From Actinomycetes bacterium (GTDB lineage: Bacteria; Actinomycetota; Acidimicrobiia; Acidimicrobiales; Ilumatobacteraceae), in assembly GCA_021414085.1 (NCBI GenBank), contig JAIOPC010000009.1:124001-188000 (forward strand): 64,000 nucleotides of DNA. Reading direction: 5' to 3'. The notes beneath the pieces were generated by a model. That model was not told where the DNA came from. It saw nothing but the letters and a program-made list of their open reading frames with translations, and made no database searches. Of the stretch, positions 48,683-57,185 are shown one piece after another; position 1 is the stretch's first letter; every line of letters starts with the position of its first letter. A program made the translations under genes and the position numbers.

Positions 48683-49801
48683 ATGACGCTTCCACTCGCC
48701 GATTTGCGCGTCATCGACCTGTCGACCGTGCTCGCCGGACCGAATTGCGCGCGTTACCTCGCCGACTTTGGCGCGCAGGTCATCAAGATCGAGCGGCCCG
48801 ACGGCGGCGACAGTTTGCGCAACATGGCGTGGCGCGATCCACGCGACGGCGAAGGCATGTGGTGGAAGCTGGTGAACCGCAACAAGCGAACCATTGCCCT
48901 CGACTTGAAGGACGCGGCTGATGTTGCGGTGCTGCGCGAGTTGGTTGCCGATGCAAGTGTCCTGGTCGAGAACTTTCGCCCGGGAACGCTCGAGCGGTTG
49001 GGCCTCGGGCCGGATGTGCTGCACGAGATCAACCCGAAGTTGGTCATCACCCGCGTCACGGGCTTCGGTCAGACCGGCCCGTACGCCAGTCGACCCGGCT
49101 TCGCGACAATCGCCGAGGTGATGAGCGGCCTGTCCGCAATCAGCGGTCTGCCCGATGGCCAACCACTGCTGCCACCGATTGCGCTCACCGACGAGGTCAC
49201 CGGCCTGGTCGCCGCGTTCGCCACGATGGTCGCGCTGCACAGCGGCGTTGGTCAGGTTGTCGATGTCAGCTTGCTGGAGAGCATGTTTCAGTTGATGGGC
49301 CCGCTGATCACGCGCTACCGCCTCACCGGCGAGCAGCAACAGCGACTCGGTGCCGGCCTGCCCTACAGCGTGCCGCGCGGCACGTACGAGTGCAGCGATG
49401 GCAAGTGGGTTGGGCTCAGCGCGTCGAGTGATTCAGTCGCAGCGCGCGTACTGCGCGTGTTGGGTGTCGACGGCGATGCGCGCTTTGCAACCTTTCACGC
49501 GCGCATGGAGCACCGCGAAGAGTTGGAAACGGTGATGTCGGATTGGTGCCGCCGCCATCCGCAGGCCGAGGTCTTAGCGACGTTCAGTGCCGCGGAAGCC
49601 GCTATCGGGCCGGTAATGGACATGGCCGCCATCAGCGCCGATCCGCATTACGCCGCCCGTCAGGCAATAGTGGATCTGGAGGGCACGCCGATGCAAGGGC
49701 TGCTCGCAAAGCTGAGCGCAACACCCGGCGCGCTGCGCTGGCAGGGCCGCGGTCTGGATGCCGACGGCGACGAGATCAGAGAGAAAGGTTGGCAGTCGTG
49801 A
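48683..49801 (+). CDS. Family III CoA-transferase (CaiB/BaiF)
   Basis: Transfers CoA between carboxylic acids in the cytosol. The 372-residue protein starts with the signature LADLRVIDLSTVLAGPNCARYLADFGAQVIKIE, followed by NRNKRTIALDLK, ENFRPG and ALTDEVTGLVAA, which includes the catalytic aspartate region. The last 80 residues form the smaller domain. Substrates are unknown. It overlaps the next gene by 4 bases (GTGA). Confidence 0.9.
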   Translation: MTLPLADLRVIDLSTVLAGPNCARYLADFGAQVIKIERPDGGDSLRNMAWRDPRDGEGMWWKLVNRNKRTIALDLKDAADVAVLRELVADASVLVENFRPGTLERLGLGPDVLHEINPKLVITRVTGFGQTGPYASRPGFATIAEVMSGLSAISGLPDGQPLLPPIALTDEVTGLVAAFATMVALHSGVGQVVDVSLLESMFQLMGPLITRYRLTGEQQQRLGAGLPYSVPRGTYECSDGKWVGLSASSDSVAARVLRVLGVDGDARFATFHARMEHREELETVMSDWCRRHPQAEVLATFSAAEAAIGPVMDMAAISADPHYAARQAIVDLEGTPMQGLLAKLSATPGALRWQGRGLDADGDEIREKGWQS

Positions 49802-50214
49802 AGAAGGTGTACATCGCGGGACCGTTGTTCGATGAGGGCGAACGTTGGTGGATCGAGAGCGTGGAGAAGTTGGTGGCTGATGCTGGCTTCACGACGTTTC
49901 TTCCGCACCGCGACAATCCACCTAAGGATCAATTCAACGTGCGCACGATCTTCGAGAACGACAAGCGCGGTATCGACGAATGTGACTTGGTGGTCGCCAA
50001 CCTCAACGGCGTGATCACCGACGATGGCACCGCGTGGGAGTTGGGATACGCGTACGCGCGAGGCAAGCACTTGATCGGCTTACACACGGATTGGCGGCAG
50101 CGGTTTCCCGACGAAGTCGTCAACCTGATGCTCGAATGCTCGCTGCATCGATTGGTGCGCTCGCTCGACGATTTGCGACTCGCGCTCGCCGAGTACGGCG
50201 AGTCAGGTTCCTGA
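49798..50214 (+). CDS. Nucleoside 2-deoxyribosyltransferase-like protein
   Basis: A 138-residue Rossmann-like protein with the family motifs [16 protein letters not shown] at the N terminus, then [12 protein letters not shown], and the catalytic glutamate in [16 protein letters not shown]. Members cleave or transfer deoxyribose in nucleotide salvage. The GTG at 49798 overlaps the CaiB stop. Convergent with msrA. Confidence 0.85.
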   Translation: MKKVYIAGPLFDEGERWWIESVEKLVADAGFTTFLPHRDNPPKDQFNVRTIFENDKRGIDECDLVVANLNGVITDDGTAWELGYAYARGKHLIGLHTDWRQRFPDEVVNLMLECSLHRLVRSLDDLRLALAEYGESGS

Positions 50215-50219
50215 GTCGT

Positions 50220-50861
50220 TCAGGTTCGTAGGCCGATCGGGCAGCTGACGCCCGTGCCGCCAATACCGCAATAGCCGTTGGGATTCTTGGCGAGGTATTG
50301 CTGGTGGTAGGCCTCGGCGTAATAGAAGTCGCCGAGCGGCTTGACCTCGGTGGTGATCTCACCAAAGCCGGCGGCGGTCAGGCGCTCCTGAAACATCGCA
50401 CGGCTCGTGTCGACCGCGGCAGCCTGCGATGCATCGGTCGTGTAGATCGCACTGCGGTACTGCGTGCCCATGTCGTTGCCTTGGCGCATGCCCTGCGTCG
50501 GGTCGTGGTTTTCCCAGAACACCTTCAACAGTTGCTCGTAGCTCACCTTCGCGGGGTCGAAGACGACCAGCACTGCTTCTGTGTGGCCAGTGCGACCACT
50601 ACACGTCTCTTCGTAGGTGGGATTGCTGGTGAACCCGCCCGCGTAACCGACTGCGGTTGAGTACACGCCGTCGGTCTGCCAGAACTTGCGCTCGGCTCCC
50701 CAAAAACATCCGAGGCCAAACACAGCGGTCTGAAACCCATCGGGCCACGGGCCGCTGAGTGGCGAGTCGAGCACGAAGTGCTGTGCGGGAACGGCGATCG
50801 GTTCGGCGCGGCCGGCCAGCGCGGCGTCGGCGGTGACCATCTCTGACTTTTGGCGGAACAT
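50220..50861 (-). CDS. msrA: Peptide methionine-S-sulfoxide reductase MsrA
   Basis: Repairs oxidised methionine. The 213-residue protein has the catalytic cysteine 52 in [14 protein letters not shown], then [23 protein letters not shown], and C-terminal resolving cysteines in [16 protein letters not shown] 50861 has a reverse-strand TAGAAT 6 bases upstream, which overlaps the opposite promoter of the acetyltransferase. Confidence 0.95.
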   Translation of the reverse strand: MFRQKSEMVTADAALAGRAEPIAVPAQHFVLDSPLSGPWPDGFQTAVFGLGCFWGAERKFWQTDGVYSTAVGYAGGFTSNPTYEETCSGRTGHTEAVLVVFDPAKVSYEQLLKVFWENHDPTQGMRQGNDMGTQYRSAIYTTDASQAAAVDTSRAMFQERLTAAGFGEITTEVKPLGDFYYAEAYHQQYLAKNPNGYCGIGGTGVSCPIGLRT

Positions 50862-50864
50862 GGG

Positions 50865-50873
50865 TAAATTCTA
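50865..50873. promoter_or_regulatory. Bidirectional overlapping -10 boxes (msrA / acetyltransferase)
   Basis: The plus strand has TAAATT (50865-50870), 6 bases before the ATG at 50877. The reverse strand has TAGAAT (50873-50868), 6 bases before the ATG at 50861. The whole intergenic gap is only 15 bases, so both transcripts must be leaderless. Confidence 0.55.
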
Positions 50874-50876
50874 CCG

Positions 50877-51395
50877 ATGCATCGCGCCGTCACCATTCGA
50901 TCGTTCGCCGCGCACGATGTCTTGCCGACGGTCGAGCTCAACAACGCCAACATTCCCGAGCTGAACGAGCTCGATCAACCCGAGGTAGAACGGCTCGCTG
51001 GGCTCTCGGCATCAGCGCTCGTCGCAGAGGTTGCTGGCGACGACGGCCAGATTCGATTCGCGGGCTTCTGCTGGGTGCTCGGCCCCGGGTTGCCATACGC
51101 AAGCCTCAACTACGGCTGGTTCAGTCGCCAGTACAGCGAGTTCGTCTACCTCGACCGGATCGCGGTGCACGCCGACTTTCGCCGTTACGGAATCGGTCGC
51201 GGCTTCTACGCCGCGCTGGTCGAGCAGTTCGCCCAGAGTCATCCGGTGCTGTTGTGCGAGGTCAACGTGCGCCCACGCAACGAGCCCTCGCTGAAGTTTC
51301 ATCACTCCATCGGATTTCGCGAGGTGGGTCAGCAAGACACCGACGGCGGCAAGAAGACCGTCAGCCTGTTGGAGCTACCGCTCAACCAGCCGTAG
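50877..51395 (+). CDS. GNAT-family N-acetyltransferase
   Basis: A 172-residue acetyltransferase. The acetyl-CoA motif is VYLDRIAVHADFRRYGIGRGFY (R-x-x-G-x-G), preceded by a strand region LVAEVAGDDGQIRFAGFCWVLG and followed by EVNVRPRNEPSLKFHHSIGF. The substrate is unknown. It is divergent from msrA with a 15-base gap that holds overlapping promoters. Confidence 0.85.
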   Translation: MHRAVTIRSFAAHDVLPTVELNNANIPELNELDQPEVERLAGLSASALVAEVAGDDGQIRFAGFCWVLGPGLPYASLNYGWFSRQYSEFVYLDRIAVHADFRRYGIGRGFYAALVEQFAQSHPVLLCEVNVRPRNEPSLKFHHSIGFREVGQQDTDGGKKTVSLLELPLNQP

Positions 51396-51406
51396 CAGGG
51401 CGTAGG

Positions 51407-51412
51407 TACGAT
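51407..51412 (+). promoter_or_regulatory. -10 box of a leaderless promoter
   Basis: TACGAT, 6 bases before the ATG at 51419 of the amidase. Confidence 0.5.
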
Positions 51413-51418
51413 CACCCC

Positions 51419-52189
51419 ATGCGCATCGCTGCCGTACAACACGACACCGTTTGGAACGATCGCGACGCGAACTTCGCGCGGTTAGCTCCGATGGTCGCGG
51501 CCTCTGCTGCTGGCGGTGCTGGCCTCGTGTTGCTCACCGAAATGTTCTCCACCGGCTTCGTCGTCGACGGCTCGCTGCGCGGCGAGCCCGAGGGTGGGCC
51601 GTCGTCGCAGTTTCTGGCGGCGCAAGCTGCCGAGCACGGGGTGTGGGTGTGCGGCAGTTGCGCAGAGATTCCGGCGGGCAGCGACCCTGGCGACACACGG
51701 CCCGCGAACAGTTTTGTGCTCGCCGGCCCCGATGGCACCGTGTACCGCTATCACAAGATCCATCCGTTCAGTTACGGCGGCGAGGCAGATCACTTCCGCG
51801 CCGGCAGCAAGCTGATCCAACTCGAGATTGAGGGCGTGCGCGTCAGTCCACTGGTCTGCTACGACCTGCGCTTCGCGGACGAGTTCTGGCAACTCGCACT
51901 CACCACAGATGTGTACCTCGTGCCGGCGAACTGGCCGGAGGGGCGACGCAGCCACTGGATGGCGTTGCTGCAAGCGCGAGCGATCGAGAACCAGGCATAC
52001 GTCGTCGGCTGCAACCGCGTTGGCGAAGGTGGCGGGCTGAAGTACGTCGGCGACAGTCGCATCGTCGATCCGCTCGGCGAACTGCTGGCGACGGGTTCAC
52101 AGCACGAGACAATTCTGTTCGCCGACATCGAGCCAGCAACCGTCGCAGCCACCCGCGACCGCTTCCGCTTCCTGCAAGACCGCCGCTAA
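51419..52189 (+). CDS. Carbon-nitrogen hydrolase, omega-amidase (YafV/Nit2) type
   Basis: A 256-residue nitrilase-superfamily hydrolase. The catalytic triad is E41 (LLTEMFSTGF), K113 (YHKIHPFSYGGEADHF) and C147 (SPLVCYDLRFADEFW). The segment HPFSYGGEADHF and short length fit the YafV/omega-amidase branch, which hydrolyses 2-oxoglutaramate and related compounds produced by glutamine transaminases. A class I aminotransferase of the matching type is encoded convergently next door (52293). The start is fixed by a -10 box. Confidence 0.85.
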   Translation: MRIAAVQHDTVWNDRDANFARLAPMVAASAAGGAGLVLLTEMFSTGFVVDGSLRGEPEGGPSSQFLAAQAAEHGVWVCGSCAEIPAGSDPGDTRPANSFVLAGPDGTVYRYHKIHPFSYGGEADHFRAGSKLIQLEIEGVRVSPLVCYDLRFADEFWQLALTTDVYLVPANWPEGRRSHWMALLQARAIENQAYVVGCNRVGEGGGLKYVGDSRIVDPLGELLATGSQHETILFADIEPATVAATRDRFRFLQDRR

Positions 52190-52200
52190 CCCGAACCCGT

Positions 52201-52289
52201 TGCGGGGGGTTTGCTGCACTTTGATCTGCGGCGGGGGTTTCATGCACGCTTTCGTGCATGAAACCCCCGTCACGCAGGAAACCCCCGGC
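52201..52289. repeat. Palindromic GGGGGTTTC hairpin repeat, copy 2
   Basis: A perfect 17-bp inverted repeat with arms CGGGGGTTTCATGCACG (52232-52248) and CGTGCATGAAACCCCCG (52253-52269) around a CTTT loop. A flanking half-copy GGGGGGTTTGC lies on the left and GAAACCCCCGGC (52278-52289) on the right. It fills the gap between two convergent genes and would work as a bidirectional terminator. The core is the same as at 8741-8808. Confidence 0.8.
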
Positions 52290-52292
52290 TTG

Positions 52293-53477
52293 TTACGCCA
52301 GGGTTTGGAGGCGCTTGACGGCTTCGTCGAGGACTTCGAAGCGTTTACAGAACGCGAAACGCACGAGGTGGCGACCTTCGTGTTTGTTCGCGTAGAAGAC
52401 CTCGTTGGGAATTGCGACGACACCACAACGCTTCGGTAGCTCGCGACAGAACGCGATGCCGTCGCCGTCGGGACGCAACGGACGGATGTCGACGGTGACG
52501 AAGTAGGTGCCACTCGTCGGGTACACCGTGAACCCGGCCTTGTGGAGACCGGGCAGCAGGCGATCGCGCTTGGCCTGCAGATCGGCGGCGAAGTCGCGGA
52601 AGTACGAGTCGGGTAGGCCAAGCCCGACCGCAATCGCGGGTTGGAACGGACCTCCGCTGACGAACGTGAGGAACTGCTTGGCTGTCCGGGCTGCCGCAAC
52701 AAGCGGCGCCGGGCCGCACAGCCATCCGATCTTCCAGCCGGTCGTGTTGAACGTCTTGCCACCGCTCGAGATGCTCAGCACGCGGTCGCGCATGCCGGGC
52801 AGTGTCGCCATCGCAATGTGTTCCGTGCCATCGAACGTGAGGTGCTCGTACACCTCATCGGTCAGCACGATCAGGTCGTACTCGATCGCGAGGTCGGCGA
52901 TGATCAGCAACTCGTCGCGAGTCAGCACCTTGCCCGTTGGGTTGTGCGGCGTGTTGATCAGCAACAACTTCGTCTTCGGTGTGATCGCGGCGCGCAACTC
53001 TTCGACATCGAACCCGTACTCCGGCGGACGCAACGTCACCGGCTTAGCCACGGCGCCAGCCAGCGAGATACATGCTTGATAGCTGTCGTACATCGGCTCG
53101 AACAGCACAACTTCGTCGCCGGTATCGAGCAACCCCAGCAATGCTCCGGCGAGCGCTTCGGTCGCGCCGGCGGTGACCAGCACTTCCGTATCGGGGTTGT
53201 AGGTCAATCCGTAGAAGCGTTGTTGGTGTGCGGCGATTGCGTTGCGCAGCGCGGGCATGCCGGGACCGGGTGGATACTGATTGAGTCCGCCGTTGATCGC
53301 CGAGATAGCGGCGTCGAGCACTTCGCGCGGTCCGTCGGTGTCGGGGAAGCCCTGGCCCAGGTTGACACTGTCGGTTGCGAGCGCGAGCGCCGACATCTCG
53401 GCGAAGATCGTGGTGCCGAAGCCTTGCAGCTTGGCGGTGAGGTACGGCATGCGCCGCGACATTGCAGATTGCGTCAT
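52293..53477 (-). CDS. Class I/II PLP aminotransferase (methionine/glutamine transaminase-like)
   Basis: A 394-residue fold-type I aminotransferase. The N-terminal region has SVNLGQGFPDTDGP and NQYPPGPGMPALRNAIA, typical of the kynurenine/glutamine transaminase K and YbdL group. Then come HNPTGKVLTRDE, YDLIVLTDEVYEHLTFDG and the PLP lysine in SISSGGKTFNTTGWKIGW; the substrate arginine is in HLVRFAFCK. The start at 53477 overlaps the cytidine deaminase stop in ATGA. The neighbouring omega-amidase suggests that glutamine is the amino donor, which is an inference. DapC-like activity is an alternative. Confidence 0.85.
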   Translation of the reverse strand: MTQSAMSRRMPYLTAKLQGFGTTIFAEMSALALATDSVNLGQGFPDTDGPREVLDAAISAINGGLNQYPPGPGMPALRNAIAAHQQRFYGLTYNPDTEVLVTAGATEALAGALLGLLDTGDEVVLFEPMYDSYQACISLAGAVAKPVTLRPPEYGFDVEELRAAITPKTKLLLINTPHNPTGKVLTRDELLIIADLAIEYDLIVLTDEVYEHLTFDGTEHIAMATLPGMRDRVLSISSGGKTFNTTGWKIGWLCGPAPLVAAARTAKQFLTFVSGGPFQPAIAVGLGLPDSYFRDFAADLQAKRDRLLPGLHKAGFTVYPTSGTYFVTVDIRPLRPDGDGIAFCRELPKRCGVVAIPNEVFYANKHEGRHLVRFAFCKRFEVLDEAVKRLQTLA

Positions 53478-53875
53478 GGCAAATTCTCGGGCCCAAAACT
53501 GAACGGCAACAACTCCTCGAGCGTGAAGCTGCGGCGCAGGCCTTCCGGGCCGCACGAGTGGATCGGCACGCTCACGTCGGCGAACTCGCGAATCTTTTGC
53601 CGGCAACCACCACAACACGTGCCCATCTTCGGTCCACTGCTGAGCGTGAGCACCTCGATAATGCGGCGCTCGCCAGCAGAGACCATCGCCGCGATTGCAC
53701 TCGCTTCCGCGCACCACCCCTGCGGATAGGCGGCGTTCTCGACGTTGCAGCCGGCGTAGACCTTTCCGCTGGCACTGCGCACGGCTGCGCCGACGGGGTA
53801 CTTGCTGTACGGGGCGTGCGCGTTTGCGTGCGCGGCCACGGCGGCGTCGAACATTTCTTGCAGCTCTGGTGTCAT
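53474..53875 (-). CDS. cdd: Cytidine deaminase
   Basis: Deaminates cytidine and deoxycytidine in pyrimidine salvage. The 133-residue protein has the motifs SKYPVGAAVRSASG, CNVENAAYPQGWCAEASAI (C-A-E with the proton-shuttling glutamate) and the zinc cysteines in GTCCGGCRQKI. The standard proline before this site is replaced, reading TCCGGC. ATG 53875 has a reverse-strand TAGGGT 7 bases before it. Confidence 0.9.
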   Translation of the reverse strand: MTPELQEMFDAAVAAHANAHAPYSKYPVGAAVRSASGKVYAGCNVENAAYPQGWCAEASAIAAMVSAGERRIIEVLTLSSGPKMGTCCGGCRQKIREFADVSVPIHSCGPEGLRRSFTLEELLPFSFGPENLP

Positions 53876-53882
53876 CCCCGCG

Positions 53883-53888
53883 ACCCTA
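53883..53888 (-). promoter_or_regulatory. -10 box of a leaderless promoter
   Basis: Reverse-strand TAGGGT, 7 bases before the cdd ATG at 53875. Confidence 0.5.
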
Positions 53889-53894
53889 CTGTCG

Positions 53895-55067
53895 CTAGAC
53901 AACCGGGGTGATGGTGACGATGCCGTCCGACACAGCGATCCGCCAACCGTCGCTCTCCACGAACTCATCCGGCTGCAGCAAGTCGGTGAACGGCGCCTCG
54001 CCGACGAGCGGAACGATCACCTGCACCGCTCCCTCGGCCGTCATCACCACGCGGTGGACTGCGATTCCGCCCGCAGGGAGATGAGAGTTGAAACCGTCGG
54101 CAGTCAGCGACTCCACCGTCAGATAGCTGCCGTTCGCAAGTGGGGCGATGGCGAGTCGAGTTCCGGTGGTGCCAGTCGAGGGCTGCAGCGCAACTGATCC
54201 GCCGGCGAGCGGCGCGACCCACACATCCGCCACTGTCAACCAGCCAGCGAGGAACCGGTTGATCGCCAACGTGTCGGGCCCATCGCGGCGGGAGGCGTCC
54301 GTCTCGCGTGGCGCCGCGCTGTTCGACATCAGATCGATAGCACTCTGATACGGCGAGTCTGCGCCATCGACGAACCCGCTATGGGTCCAACCCACCGCGT
54401 GACCAAGCTCGTGCTCAACCAGATCCATCGGCGGCTGGTCGCCCCAGTCGGGATGAAAGTCGCTGGCGCCGACGTACGCCGAACGGCGCGAGTCGAGGAC
54501 GGGGCACGGTGGTTCAGCGGGACACGGCACACCGGGGTTGCCGAAGCCGCCCGGAAACTCGGGGCGGTGCTCGGCATCGGCGACAACCAACACTGCATCG
54601 GTGGTGTCGTCGGCACCGACAATGGCCTGGTCGACGCAAAGCTGCGGCTCCTGATCCGCCGCCAGCGTTGCTTCGCCGCCTGCACGAAACTGTGGTTGAT
54701 AAAGACCATGCGAAAGCGCGTCGAAGTACGGGGTGACGCGTGCGTTGAGAATGTCGGCAATACCTGCTGCCGTCAGCGGCAAGCGCAGCGGCAAACCGTT
54801 GTAGATCGGCGCCGTCGAATCCGCCGGCACATGGCAGATCCACACTTCGATTTCGTCGGCACCCTCGGCACGCCACGCACCCGCATCGCGGAGCGCAGTG
54901 AGCGAACCAATCCCTTCAGTCGATCCACCCGGAGTTGGACTCGGGATCGCAGGCACACCCGTGGCAAGCGCAGTCGAAGGGTTGGCATCACCATTGTCAC
55001 CCCCGCACGCGGCGGGCAGCCCAACTAGAAGGAGCATCAGAAAGGGGGACGACCGGCGAAAAAGCAC
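53895..55067 (-). CDS. Metzincin-type metalloprotease lipoprotein
   Basis: A 390-residue secreted lipoprotein with signal peptide and lipobox LPAAC (cysteine 21). A zinc site HELGHAVGWTH spans residues 219-229, the full metzincin pattern HExxHxxGxxH. It is followed by a likely Met-turn DLMSNS (methionine 247). Cysteines in VPCPAEPPCP lie before the site. The C-terminal 130 residues look like a beta-rich domain. No specific protease family was recognised. The start is GTG 55067, supported by a reverse-strand TAGGGT 6 bases upstream. Confidence 0.78.
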   Translation of the reverse strand: MLFRRSSPFLMLLLVGLPAACGGDNGDANPSTALATGVPAIPSPTPGGSTEGIGSLTALRDAGAWRAEGADEIEVWICHVPADSTAPIYNGLPLRLPLTAAGIADILNARVTPYFDALSHGLYQPQFRAGGEATLAADQEPQLCVDQAIVGADDTTDAVLVVADAEHRPEFPGGFGNPGVPCPAEPPCPVLDSRRSAYVGASDFHPDWGDQPPMDLVEHELGHAVGWTHSGFVDGADSPYQSAIDLMSNSAAPRETDASRRDGPDTLAINRFLAGWLTVADVWVAPLAGGSVALQPSTGTTGTRLAIAPLANGSYLTVESLTADGFNSHLPAGGIAVHRVVMTAEGAVQVIVPLVGEAPFTDLLQPDEFVESDGWRIAVSDGIVTITPVV

Positions 55068-55073
55068 GACATG

Positions 55074-55079
55074 ACCCTA
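55074..55079 (-). promoter_or_regulatory. -10 box of a leaderless promoter
   Basis: Reverse-strand TAGGGT, 6 bases before the GTG start at 55067. Confidence 0.45.
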
Positions 55080-55135
55080 CGGTTCAGCGCTCGAGCGAGG
55101 CGTGCGGCCTTGGTGCCGCGTGTCACCATAGAGGC

Positions 55136-55915
55136 ATGCCGGTTTCCACCTTTCGCCAACGACTGCTCGGGAATGCGTTCTCACGCACTCTGCTCTCACT
55201 GTGGGCTTGGCTGATGCTTGGAGTCATCGTCATCATCTGGACGCCGTTGGTCTTCGTGGTCTGGGTTGTCACCACCCCGTTCGACCGTGGCCGCTATTGG
55301 CCGGGCTGGCTCTTCCGCAAGCTGTGTGTGGTGCATACCTGGGTGAACCCGCTGTGGCGCTTCAGTACGAGCGGCGTGAAGGTCGACGATCCACGGCGGC
55401 CGTATGTCGTAGTGGCGAACCACGAAAGCTTCGCCGACATGTTCCTCATCTCGCACCTGCCGTGGGAGATGAAGTGGCTCTCGAAGGAAGACTTCTTCAA
55501 GTACCCACTGGTCGGCTGGCTCATGCGGATGTCTGCCGACATCAAACTGATTCGCGGCGACAAGCAGAGCATCGTGTCGGCGATGCGCGGTGCAAGAGAA
55601 CGGCTGGATCGCAAGGTGAGCGTGATGCTGTTCCCCGAAGGGACACGCTCGATGGACGGCGCGCTCGGCCAGTTCAAGGATGGTGCTTTCCGATTAGCGA
55701 TCGAGTCGGGTCACCCGATTCTTCCGCTCGCAGTCGCCGGCACGCGCGAAGCGATTCCGAAAGGCGATTGGCGATTCAATGTCACCACCGCTGAGGTGCG
55801 CGTGCTCGAGCCGATCGAGACGACCGGCATGACGAACGACGATGTGGCGACGTTACGCGACCGCGTGCGCGCGCTGATCGCCGCCGAGGTCGCACTGATG
55901 AAGACCGAAGCGTGA
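55136..55915 (+). CDS. 1-acyl-sn-glycerol-3-phosphate acyltransferase (PlsC-like)
   Basis: Membrane acyltransferase of phospholipid synthesis. The 259-residue protein has one or two N-terminal membrane helices (LLSLWAWLMLGVIVIIW), then the acyltransferase boxes NHESFAD (catalytic histidine and aspartate), SADIKLIRGD, LFPEGTRSMDG and ILPLAVAGTREAIPKG. ATG 55136 lies at the start of the hydrophobic region. A MarR regulator gene follows after 13 bases on the same strand. Confidence 0.9.
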   Translation: MPVSTFRQRLLGNAFSRTLLSLWAWLMLGVIVIIWTPLVFVVWVVTTPFDRGRYWPGWLFRKLCVVHTWVNPLWRFSTSGVKVDDPRRPYVVVANHESFADMFLISHLPWEMKWLSKEDFFKYPLVGWLMRMSADIKLIRGDKQSIVSAMRGARERLDRKVSVMLFPEGTRSMDGALGQFKDGAFRLAIESGHPILPLAVAGTREAIPKGDWRFNVTTAEVRVLEPIETTGMTNDDVATLRDRVRALIAAEVALMKTEA

Positions 55916-55928
55916 AGAGCTGAAGCGC

Positions 55929-56450
55929 ATGCCGCGCTTGTTTGCCAGCGACGATGATCGCGATCTAGTCCGCGCTGAACGCGATGTGCGGGCCGCCTTC
56001 ACCGGGCTCGACCTCGACCTCACCTCGTTGGCCGCCGTTTCGAACATCTTTCGCGCCGCCACCGCAGTGCGCAATCACATGGAAGGCGGTGTGCTCGCGC
56101 AACACGAGCTGAGCTGGAGTGCGTTCACGAGTTTGTTCGTGCTGCGCGTATGGGGCGAGATGGACGCACGCACACTCGCGGCCGAGGCCGGAGTCACCGC
56201 CGCCACGCTCACAGGGGTGATGAAGACGCTGGAAGCGCGTCAGCTGTTACGCCGCAAGACTGACCGTGCGGACGGGCGCCGGGTTCTCGTCACGCTGACG
56301 GCCAGCGGCCGCAAGGCTGTCGACGAGATCATGCCCGCCTTCAATCGCCACGAACGTCTCGTCACGCAGGCGCTCACCGAGGAAGAGCAGATCGATCTCG
56401 CTCACGTACTACGCACAATTCTTCGCACGGTCGAGGCCATCGACCTTTAA
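55929..56450 (+). CDS. MarR-family transcriptional regulator
   Basis: A 173-residue winged-helix regulator. The recognition helix is in LAAEAGVTAATLTGVMKTL, and the wing is in LLRRKTDRADGRRVLVTLT. The long N-terminal helix begins near residue 30. MarR proteins bind palindromes and respond to phenolic or lipophilic ligands. It lies next to the catabolic cluster at 56.5-61.7 kb and is a candidate repressor of the symmetrical promoter at 59285, though this link is unproven. Confidence 0.9.
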   Translation: MPRLFASDDDRDLVRAERDVRAAFTGLDLDLTSLAAVSNIFRAATAVRNHMEGGVLAQHELSWSAFTSLFVLRVWGEMDARTLAAEAGVTAATLTGVMKTLEARQLLRRKTDRADGRRVLVTLTASGRKAVDEIMPAFNRHERLVTQALTEEEQIDLAHVLRTILRTVEAIDL

Positions 56451-56462
56451 CGAACGCGACCT

Positions 56463-57185
56463 CTAACGGTTGCTGGCCTCGTTCACTAACCACACGAATG
56501 CCGGGTCGACTTGGTCGCTGAGCATCTCTGGGTGCCACTGCACAGCGAACACTTCCGGGCGGCCGCTGATCTCGAATGCCTCGACCACGCCATCTTCAGC
56601 GGTACCAGTGACAACCACGCCCTCACCGGCGCGACCGACAGCTTGGTGATGCAGGCTGTTTGTCGGCACGTCGCCGCCATAGATCTTCTCGGCCATACTG
56701 CCGGGCGAAACGCGCACGGTGTGGCAACGATCAAGGCGCGGATGGTCGACGCGCTGGTGTACCTCTGCTTCGTTGAGGTGCTGCACCAGCGTCCCGCCGA
56801 GCGCGATGTTCAGCAACTGCGCACCACGGCACACGCACAACATCGGCAAGCGTGCGGCCAGTGCGGCGCGGATCAGCGCGAGTTCCCAATCATCGCGACC
56901 CCGCTCGATCGGGCCGAGCTGCGGATGCGGAGACTCGCCGTACAGCTCGGGGTCTGGGTCGGCACCACCCGTCATCACCAAGCCGTCGAGACGCTTCATG
57001 ATCTGGGTCGGGTCGGTGTTGCGGGTCAACTGCACCGGGATCGCACCGGCCTTCTGCAGCGCTTTCGGATACTCGCTCATGTGCACGTCGACTTCCTCGC
57101 CGTGCAGCGCGGGGTAATCGAACATGGGAATCGTCTCGACAGGCAGCCGACGACCCGACAACCCGATCAGCGGCTTCAGTTCCAT
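56463..57185 (-). CDS. Class I glutamine amidotransferase-like hydrolase (peptidase C26, PuuD-like)
   Basis: A 240-residue amidotransferase-fold hydrolase. The nucleophile is cysteine 119 in LCVCRGAQLLN, and the His/Glu pair is in VFAVQWHPEML. PuuD relatives cleave gamma-glutamyl amides such as gamma-glutamyl-GABA. It starts at 57185 inside the end of the P450 gene (10-base overlap), so it is the last gene of the P450 operon. The pathway partner for this activity is not evident. Confidence 0.87.
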   Translation of the reverse strand: MELKPLIGLSGRRLPVETIPMFDYPALHGEEVDVHMSEYPKALQKAGAIPVQLTRNTDPTQIMKRLDGLVMTGGADPDPELYGESPHPQLGPIERGRDDWELALIRAALAARLPMLCVCRGAQLLNIALGGTLVQHLNEAEVHQRVDHPRLDRCHTVRVSPGSMAEKIYGGDVPTNSLHHQAVGRAGEGVVVTGTAEDGVVEAFEISGRPEVFAVQWHPEMLSDQVDPAFVWLVNEASNR

